A stretch of 64,000 bases of DNA, from the NCBI GenBank assembly GCA_015956445.1, contig WIUZ02000018.1, forward strand, positions 62,001-126,000, written 5' to 3'. The stretch's first letter is position 1. Each line of letters starts with the position of its first letter. The stretch is from Thelephora terrestris (taxonomy: Eukaryota; Basidiomycota; Agaricomycetes; Thelephorales; Thelephoraceae). The notes beneath the pieces are model-generated. The model did no database searches. It worked only from the letters and a program-made list of their open reading frames with translations, and was not told the DNA's origin. Both the position numbers and the translations under genes were made by a program. Shown here in pieces: positions 56,744 to 64,000 of the stretch.

Positions 56744-58700
56744 AAGAAACCCAGAGGTTGTATAAACCATCTTACCGTGTACTTTGATTCGGCTTTTCTT
56801 GCTTTCTCCTTGTCTTTCTATTCCTCATCTGAACAGCGCATGGGTTGGTGTATGGTTAATGAGAATACACGATATTTATACGGCGACGTGGCCTTTTAGA
56901 ATACGTACAACGATCTGAATGAAAATGCCTCAATTTGCATCAAACTGAGGAAAAACCTTTGCAACACCAGAGGGCACGTTCACATCTGCCGAAGGACATG
57001 AATGGCCACGAAGCGATCGCCCTTGTCACAAGGGCTGCAGTGGGCGTGTCCAGTGACGCGACGCGTTGGCAATCTCGAGCACAAAGGAAACGCTTAGAAA
57101 CGATAGCGGGGTGAAAGAGATGATTAGCGGCGTGGGAATCGTCCAATTTTCATGGATGAATGGGATGAGAATCGGAGTTCCCCGATGCCTAGGAGGCGTC
57201 CACGTTGTGAAAGGCTGTCTGTCCGCAAGCCACCCTCCGGAGGTCTGATGGGCCAATGATCGGTAGTATCGTGGAGATTTGAAGGGGCCGTTTGTGACGC
57301 CTCATAGCGCCTCATCCGGTCCGCATAACCTACGACCCTCGGAATCCTGTATCGTAACTCCCACTCTGGACTTTGAACAGGCCGTTCGGCATATTTTGCG
57401 ACCCCCGGAATCCCAAACCATAACTTCCAAACTTGTTGCGTTCGGCGATTCGGGGACGGGTTGAGAGAGATGGGTGTGTAGCCTTGTTGTCAAACAGAAC
57501 ATCCGTTACTTGGGGTCGCTAGGTGGGATCGATAGCCGGGCACTACCATGCAGTGACGGAAGCTTGATAATTGTTGATTCGTTTTCAACGTGGCCGGGTA
57601 AAATGAGGGCTTGTCGGTGCGGGGTCGTTTTCGAAAAGCAGCCACGTCTGCTCATTTCCGCGTTAACTTCACAAGGAATGTTTCTGTATTCGACAGCCAG
57701 ACGATAGACAAGGAAGGTAATTTGGGGACATGTGCTGAGAGAATGCGAGATGGAGAACCAAAGAACGGTGGAGCGGAAAACAATACGTCGGGTTTGACAC
57801 CCCAAGCAAGGACCCTGAACAAGATGTTACTGGAGGGAGTTCACATACCACTGAACTTGATATGGTTTGAACGAGATGCGAAATAGTTAGCCTTGGATCG
57901 ATCAAGGCTCAGGCTGGCAGCTGCTCAATCAGGAAGGTGGATGTTTGGCAACAGCTCGCGAACCAAACAACGTTCCCTCCTTGCCACTCCTCCCTGCATT
58001 CTGACCCACCCCCAAACGGTGCGAACCTCCCCAAAAGCTACTACACGAGTAATTGGCTTGGATGCTCTAACAGGCGTTTGTTTAAATTTTTTTGGGATTC
58101 AAACTGCTCGGGGGCAGCCATCCTGTGAGTGGATTTACTAGCGGACCGCGCCGTCCACCTCCCCTTCTATCCCACAGGAAATAGGCCTATTCGCCACCGG
58201 ACTCGAATGTACTGCGGCAACAGTCAGCGGGGCTCACGGCAAGAGTTCGATTGCCTCACATTGAGGTACACGTGATCGTAACCTGTGGCTCACTCCGCCT
58301 GTCCGCTATGGGTCCCGACTCGCGACGAATCCCATACATATAATCGGGAGTTTCCCTTCTGGTCAGCTTGTCAGTGGGCTATAGCTTTGACCCTAGCCTT
58401 GATGTGGCTGCCTCCGCTGAACTTGTAGGCCTGCTGTACGTACTTTTGCATAAGGAATCGAAATTGCGAGCTCACCCCAAAGGCCACCGAACCGTGGTTT
58501 AGAATTCATAAGAGGACTGTTCGGTGCGGCGAACGCATCCAGCGGCACGGTACCCAAGAATCTACTTCTTGTCGCGAAGACGCGCCGGGTAGGTCTGGTT
58601 ATTTTAACAGGAAAGGTAGTCGAATCTTACTCGTGCGCCAATCACTCTCCTGTTTTGACAGATAAAGCTCAAGTCCTCAGATATTGACTCGAACGCGACT
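56744..58700. other. Repeat-unit 3' flank and unassigned DNA
   Basis: Up to about 58130 the sequence is the 3' flank of unit delta. Beyond it I see no repeat partner and no convincing gene. Confidence 0.4.
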
Positions 58701-58709
58701 GTTGTAGCA

Positions 58710-59123
58710 TTGGAATTCATCGACGACTATGAACCGTTCATCAGCTTCGTACCACCAATGGGCCGGCCCTTGTTTCACCCTCTCCTTCTACTCACAGTGG
58801 GAGGTTCCCCTATCCTCTGCAGACGTTTCACCGATCCTCTCGTTCTCCCCTTTGTCTCGAACGCATTGGAACGCGGGCGTGCACAAGTTGCCTCAAGCTC
58901 TCTGCCATCGACATACAACTCAGTGACAACTCCAAAAACAGTGCTCGTTTTTGTGTTTGGTACGGCGGGTTCTACAATGTATCCTCGTTTTTCGGAGGGG
59001 ATATGTTACACAAATACCAAAGAAATGACAGGAAAACTTCGAACAAATGGCTCAGGGGACAACCGTTGCGTGGGAAGGTCCCCTCTCCTATGTCAAGTTA
59101 CTGAAATCCGGAACCCTAAATGA
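58710..59123 (+). other. Unassigned plus-strand open frame
   Basis: A 137-codon frame follows a good intron-like acceptor (TTTTGACAG at about 58661). Its first part, including ALEFIDDYEPFISFVPPMG, looks like ordered protein; the remainder looks less so. It could be the end of a decayed gene upstream of the NLR. No family is recognised. Confidence 0.25.
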
Positions 59124-59438
59124 ATTATTCGAAAGTCATCACTTCAGCGTCGTTAGGAAAACCAACAGCGTCGACGACTACGCGCAATGGCGCGGAAGGA
59201 TGCGTGCCTCAGTTCATACCGGAACGTCACCTCCGAAACCATTGCTATACGACCAGATTGGTCTCGGGGTAATCTGCAGAACGAGGGTCTTGTGGGTGCT
59301 TCGGACCGAACCGGGCCATCCCAAGCGTCTGTTGCACCGCATGGTAGCGAGGCCGCGCGTCCGCATGGAGTTGGGCGCCTCAAGCTTGCAGAAAGCGACA
59401 ACGAGCCTAGCTTTACATCCCGCTGAAAATCTTTAGCG

Positions 59439-62400
59439 ATGCCCAACCTTCTACGCAAATCGCGCCCAACGGACACTGTCGAAGAAGATGGACCTAACTC
59501 ATGTACGAAACAGGCCTGTCATACCATTCGCAAGCTCATGGGTTTCCGCAGCCACGAAACAGCGACTGATCGATGCGACGAAGATGATACTTGACATCGT
59601 GAAGGAATCTGCAGATATTTGTCCGCCTCTAAAGTCATGCCTGGGAGGCATCAGTGCGCTCATGAAGCTCTGCGAAGTACGATCCCATCGGATCGTTCCA
59701 CGATCTCGCTGACACATCTGCCCTAGGACAGCAAAGATGTCGAAGAAAAACTTGGGGATCTCATCACATGGATCCTCAAGTTGAAGGAAAATGTTTCGGC
59801 GGCCAGCGCCGAAGGCGATCCTGAGGGTGCGAAGAGAGATGAACAATTGATTCGGTTTGCGTCCTATTTGTGTACCGCCTTGCCCGCTCGACCTAATCCT
59901 CTGCACCAGGGAGTTGAACGAAATCGGGAGACAATCCGAAGCACTGGCAAAAAAAGGGGTGGAAGCCCGGCTTGCAGACCACAAGCAAGATTCCGGAAAG
60001 GTCCTCAAGCTCCTCGAAAGACTCCGGCGTGCACTTCTCATCTACCAGGTTGGTAATATCCCGATGGACATCGGGTTGAGTTGACTCGCTTGAAACAGTT
60101 TTCGCAGCAACAGGCTATGTACAACCAGGTCAAAACCTTGGCTGTAAGTCCTCTCCTACAGTCTTCACTGGAACTGATGAATGTCTGATCGAATGAAGTC
60201 TTCCCTCGAAACCTTTTCGAAATCGCGCGAGGTACGGTGACACGCACGCACGGTGTAACACCCACTGATATTTTGACAGAACGTGCCGAGGGTTGCGGTG
60301 AAGATAGACTCTGCCATTGCAAGGTTGGGTAGACTCAGCGTTGAGGGCGGGACTTTGTGCGATGGTGCATCCAAACAGAGTTTAACCCTGTTTGAGTATG
60401 TCTCAGCCATTCGCGATGAACGACTCCCCACATTGAATGATGCTATATCAGAGCTCTGGAGGGAATCAAGGACGAGTTGCAGTCGATTTCCGAGCGATCC
60501 AGTGTGGTCGAATACCAGGAAACTCCTGACGATGTACACACCGTGTGTGAACTTGTGGAGGGCATCAAGGATGCCGTCTTAAAGTACCAGGTTGGTTCTG
60601 ATCACCCGGTTGTCCTCACAACGGAATATTGAACCGGTTTCCAGCTGGCTCAACAGGAAATGATATTCAATCAGAACCTCAAATTGATTGTAAGCCACTT
60701 GTTTTTTTGCCCAACCTTGTGTTGATAGCTGACCAAATGGTACAGACATCAGGTCAGCTAGGTTCTTACTCCCTTTCAATGCATGCTCATGGACCAGTAG
60801 ATGAATTGAATGTGTTAAATCACTCTCACCGTGCTCACTTGGCCGGATATAAGCATGGAAACCGCGCCAATTGCCTGAAGGGGACACGTGAGAGTGTGTT
60901 GGATGAGATTGAACAGTGGGCTGAAGATTTTGAAGAGCCATGTGTGTACTGGCTCAATGGGCTTGCTGGGACTGGGAAGTCAACCATTGCACAAACCGTT
61001 GCAGAGCGAGTTTTTGCCAACGGTCACCTTGGGGCATCATTCTTCTGCTCAAGAGACATTGCAGATCGAAGCGACCTCCAGCTCATCTTTCCCACATTGG
61101 CATTTCAACTTGCACAAAACTACCCAGCCTTCCGGTCCTCCCTTGTCCCTCTCCTACAATTCAATCCAGACATTGTGGGAGAGTCACTTCAAGCCCAGAT
61201 GCAGAGTTTGATTGTCGAGCCTCTGCTTTCCACAGGAATTTCCACTGTGGTTTTAGTTGATGCACTCGATGAATGTAAGGGTGAATACCCACAATCTGCC
61301 TTCCTTCGTGCACTGGGGGAGTCAGTCTCTGAGATTCCTGGAGTCAAGTTCTTCATCACCAGTCGACCAGAAAAAGATATTGTGGCTGGGTTCAGTGACT
61401 TGGAACTAGAACTTTGCAAGAAAACCTTTTTTCTCCACATGGTGGACCGTCACACAGTGGACAGTGACATCCGCCTCTTCTTTGAACATGAGCTATCCAA
61501 GCTTGCAATTCAACATGGTGGAATTGAGGATTGGCCAACAGACGAGCAGCTTAGTTCTCTGTGTCAGAGGGCGGCTGGTTTATTTGTTTATGCTGTTGCA
61601 ACAATCAAGTTCCTTGACCATGGGCTCAGATGTCCCTCAGACCAACTCCATGTGATCATGAAATCTCCAGAGAGCACCATCTATGAAGGGACAGTAAGAT
61701 TGAAGACCTATGCCAGCCTTGATTCCCTCTATCTGTCGATATTTGAGGCAGCCTTTGGTGAATACAGTGCTGAAGACCAGGCAAGGGTCCAGACTATACT
61801 GTCTGCTGTCATATTTGCCTTCAATCCTCTTTCCCCAACCACAATTTCCACACTACTGGGTTTCAAGCGCAGTGAAGTCCTGGCCACCCTTGGGTCAATT
61901 CAATCATTACTAGCAATACATGAAGACCCCAACAAACCTGTTCAACCATTCCACAAGTCCTTCCCTGACTTCATCACAGACCCCACTCGCTGTGTTGACA
62001 CCCGGTTCTCTATATCACCTGATCATCACATTAAACTTGCCCTTTGCTGCCTGAAGCTCTTGAATGAGTTTCCAGAGAGGAACCACTGGGCGATCTCTAG
62101 TGATTCTACTTTTGCAGAGTGTAATGAGTTGAGGGGGAGGATTAGGCAGAGTGATGTTTATGAAGCTCTTGTGTATGCATCCAAGTCATGGTATCAGCAC
62201 CTTGCCACATCAAAGTACCCAACTGCAGATGTACTTTCTGCTCTATCCCATTTTCTTGGGCAGGAGTTCCTTTTCTGGGCATCGATGATGCCTCTTGTTA
62301 GGGCAAGAATTGCATTGAGGGAAGTCATTTCGTGGCTGATAAAGGTGTGTGAAGGTTTTTATCACTATTGTTCAGTCCCTTGGTACTCAGCATTTTGTTT

Positions 62401-62474
62401 AGGTCTCTACTGACATTAACATGAATTTGGCACAGTCTGTCTCATATCTTTACAATTTTGCAGAGTTAAGCTAA
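59439..62474 (+). CDS. NACHT-domain NLR (STAND NTPase), short form
   Basis: Eleven exons: 59439-59502, 59552-59676, 59727-59854, 59910-60048, 60081-60143, 60199-60231, 60280-60395, 60452-60590, 60645-60689, 60746-62344, 62436-62474. All phases agree, giving about 829 residues. The N-terminus begins MPNLLRKSRP and contains the helical KESADICPPLKSCLGGISAL motif common in agaric NLRs. Coiled regions follow, and then the NACHT NTPase: KGTRESVLDEIEQW, Walker A GLAGTGKSTIA, Walker B VVLVDALDEC and sensor-like FFITSRPE. A winged-helix-like part ends near SALSHFLGQEFLFW. Such proteins control heterokaryon incompatibility and probably innate recognition. No WD40, ankyrin or TPR repeats follow, so the ligand-binding end is absent or was lost. 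The last junction is uncertain: without it a stop comes at 62413. Confidence 0.82.
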
Positions 62475-63669
62475 TTTTTCATTTAGATCCTTGAGCATAA
62501 TCAAAGAAAATCACAAAGCATTCTTTAGGGCAATTTCTTTTCGTAGGCTTGGCTCTTTTTGGAAGATCACTCAGATCTCCGACCTTGCACAAGAAGTCAG
62601 CCAAGCAATCAAGCTGGAACTGTTGGTCGTATCAAGGGTTCCACAATAGACTATTATTCAGTAGTTTTTGATTGTAAATGTTGCAAAGCTACTTATGGTA
62701 AAAGCTTATTGTGAAGGCACCCTAGTTGGTATGTACTTCACAATTGCCAACTAAATTTCATTGTTGGCATCTTTCTTTTCTCCTATCCTCCTGCACCTCT
62801 CTGGGATTGTTCATGTTATGAGTCACATGAACATACATTCTTCTCATTTACCTCACCATCTACACTGAGTATCTTGCATGGATTCTTCAAACATCTGTTT
62901 TATATGGGCTTCCTATAAAGATGCATGACTTCTCCCCAATCCTTGAGCTGTGTTGGAGCTAGACCACCCCAAGTGACCAAACATTATTGTCCAAGCCAAG
63001 ACAGGCCAGGTATGGGAGAGAAAGGTTTGTGGTGATTTCTTAATGCCTCCTACAGTCCATAGCGTCAGACAATGTTAAGGTGCAAATGGCTCATTGGATA
63101 TCTAACTTGCATGAATCAGACTTGAATTGAGAACCCCACACATATCCCACGGTGCCAACATATCATGATTGGGGCGATCAAGGGTGGGAGGACTGGTTCA
63201 GCAAAGTGTCTTTGAGCTGAGGGAGAAAGTTATTAGGGTCTGGATAGAAATGATTGGGAGTGGATGAAAACAGAGTCTGAAATTCAGAGTGCAAAGCAAG
63301 GGAGAGCAGAATCATACACCTGGGATTGGTTTTGTCAACTACATGCTCTAGTAAACAGTGATATTAGTTTGGGCCATTGTGCCACCAAAGTCCAGTGGAG
63401 GGATATGGAGAAGTGGAGTAGGTGTTGTGAGATAGCGCTTGATCATTGACAGTCTTGCTGGATCTGTGTGCTGCAGGATCTGTTTCATCAGTAAAGTAGT
63501 CACTCGATTATTTCAACTTATTTGATTATCCGAGATTATTTTGATTATTTTGAACTTACTTTTTCAAAATTCGCGCGTGTTTTGCACGAGAAAATAAAGA
63601 GGAAATAAGATTGATCAGAAGTAAAAAATAATATTCGTGCTCAACATCGTGTTTACAGTGACCGGGAGA
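62475..63669. other. AT-richer non-coding stretch downstream of the NLR
   Basis: A short coding-like piece on the plus strand (about 62555-62650, LGSFWKITQISDLAQEV) may be a leftover of the NLR's original 3' end. The rest lacks motifs. Around 63490-63600 a very AT-rich tract with repeated GATTATTT words occurs. Confidence 0.35.
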
Positions 63670-64000
63670 CTAAAACAAAGTTTCGAAGGAATGGTAATCA
63701 ATATATTTGTTGAGGTAGAAAGCCTTGAACGCGTTGAGTGTGTGGGTGAAGTTAATCTCCCTCGGGATGGGAGTGTCGTCTTTGAATACAGGCAAAAGAT
63801 GGGCGGCGCGGACAATGAAATCAATGTGAATCACCGACATTAATCTGAACCCGTCCCTGTTGTAGTCCGGCTCGAAGACCCACATGCCATTGTCGGGGTC
63901 CGGATCATCAAAGCTCTTGCAGAATTCGTGGATAAGCGCACATTTGAAGACCTCCTCCTCGAGTGCGAACAAAAAGAACAGATGAACTCTTGCAACTTCA
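63670..64000 (-). CDS. C-terminal end of a transposon protein (Plavaka/KDZ-type), cut by the right edge
   Basis: The minus strand is open from base 64000 to a stop at 63670. The frame ends in the arrangement common to the C-terminus of basidiomycete Plavaka/KDZ-type transposon proteins: RVHLFFLFA, then CALIHEF, DPDPDNGMWV, SVIHIDFIVRAAHLLPVF, and a final NFTHTLNAFKAFYLNKYIDYH. The catalytic domain would lie beyond the window. The identification rests on recalled family patterns, not on a search. Intactness cannot be judged. Confidence 0.6.
   Translation of the reverse strand, partial: EVARVHLFFLFALEEEVFKCALIHEFCKSFDDPDPDNGMWVFEPDYNRDGFRLMSVIHIDFIVRAAHLLPVFKDDTPIPREINFTHTLNAFKAFYLNKYIDYHSFETLF

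Larger units (their letters stand above)
51240..58130 (+). repeat. Repeat unit delta (direct repeat of unit gamma)
   Basis: This is the second of two adjacent direct repeats. It lacks the 1,014-bp element and has about 800 bp more between its left part and the family X gene. Exons of family X match unit gamma position for position at a constant offset of about 7,240 bp, while flanks have drifted. Confidence 0.6.

Noticed and set aside
60579-60941. Minus-strand frame opposite the NLR
   Set aside because: It is antisense to NLR exons and lacks any motif.
1-64000. CRISPR arrays, bacterial operons, rRNA or tRNA genes
   Set aside because: No regularly spaced direct repeats, no rRNA-like sequence and no convincing tRNA cloverleaf were seen. 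Intron structure and gene content are fungal.

Overview
The window is nuclear DNA from a filamentous basidiomycete, most likely an Agaricomycete. Genes are cut by many 45-70 nt GT-AG introns. The recognisable products are fungal: a BET double-bromodomain protein, a WDR70-type WD40 protein, an SLC35F-type carrier, a membrane-tethered aldehyde dehydrogenase of the MSC7 type and an agaric-style NACHT NLR. There are also amplified F-box, BTB and UBR1-like sequences, a pattern common in these genomes. The species cannot be named from sequence alone.

Layout. 1-8 kb: a gene cut by the left edge (minus strand), an F-box gene (2.9-4.3 kb) among several broken F-box copies, and a small membrane-protein ORF. 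7.9-9.6 kb: an eroded copy of an uncharacterised family called here family X. 10-11.8 kb: an intact 11-exon SLC35F-like carrier. 14.9-16.4 kb: an intact family X gene on the minus strand, with broken BTB/POZ pieces upstream. 19.8-21.2 kb: a frameshifted YDG/SRA gene. 21.7-31.1 kb: a second F-box cluster with one intact gene, interleaved with broken UBR1-like pieces. In it, one F-box gene is split by a 2,400-bp insertion with 5-bp target duplications and TG...CA ends, which carries an intact 4-exon coiled-coil gene.

31.8-41.8 kb is a conserved housekeeping island: aldehyde dehydrogenase, a Ser/Pro-rich nuclear-looking protein, WDR70 and the BET protein. All have clean splice sites and the exon lengths sum in frame. 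From about 44.4 to 58.1 kb two diverged direct repeats of about 7.2 kb each hold a family X gene (one intact, one with damaged splice sites) and BTB debris. The first repeat also contains a 1,014-bp element with about 307-bp terminal inverted repeats and TA target duplications. 59.4-62.5 kb is an 11-exon NACHT NLR that ends without a sensor-repeat domain. The right edge cuts into the 3' end of a gene resembling the C-terminal tail of Plavaka/KDZ-type transposon proteins.

The window therefore alternates between a stable core block and accessory DNA built from duplicated, inverted and inserted fragments of F-box, BTB, UBR1, SRA, NLR and family X genes. The least explained parts are family X, whose C-terminal part vaguely resembles a bHLH domain, and the gene-carrying 2.4-kb insertion. 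All assignments come from reading the sequence; no database search was run.
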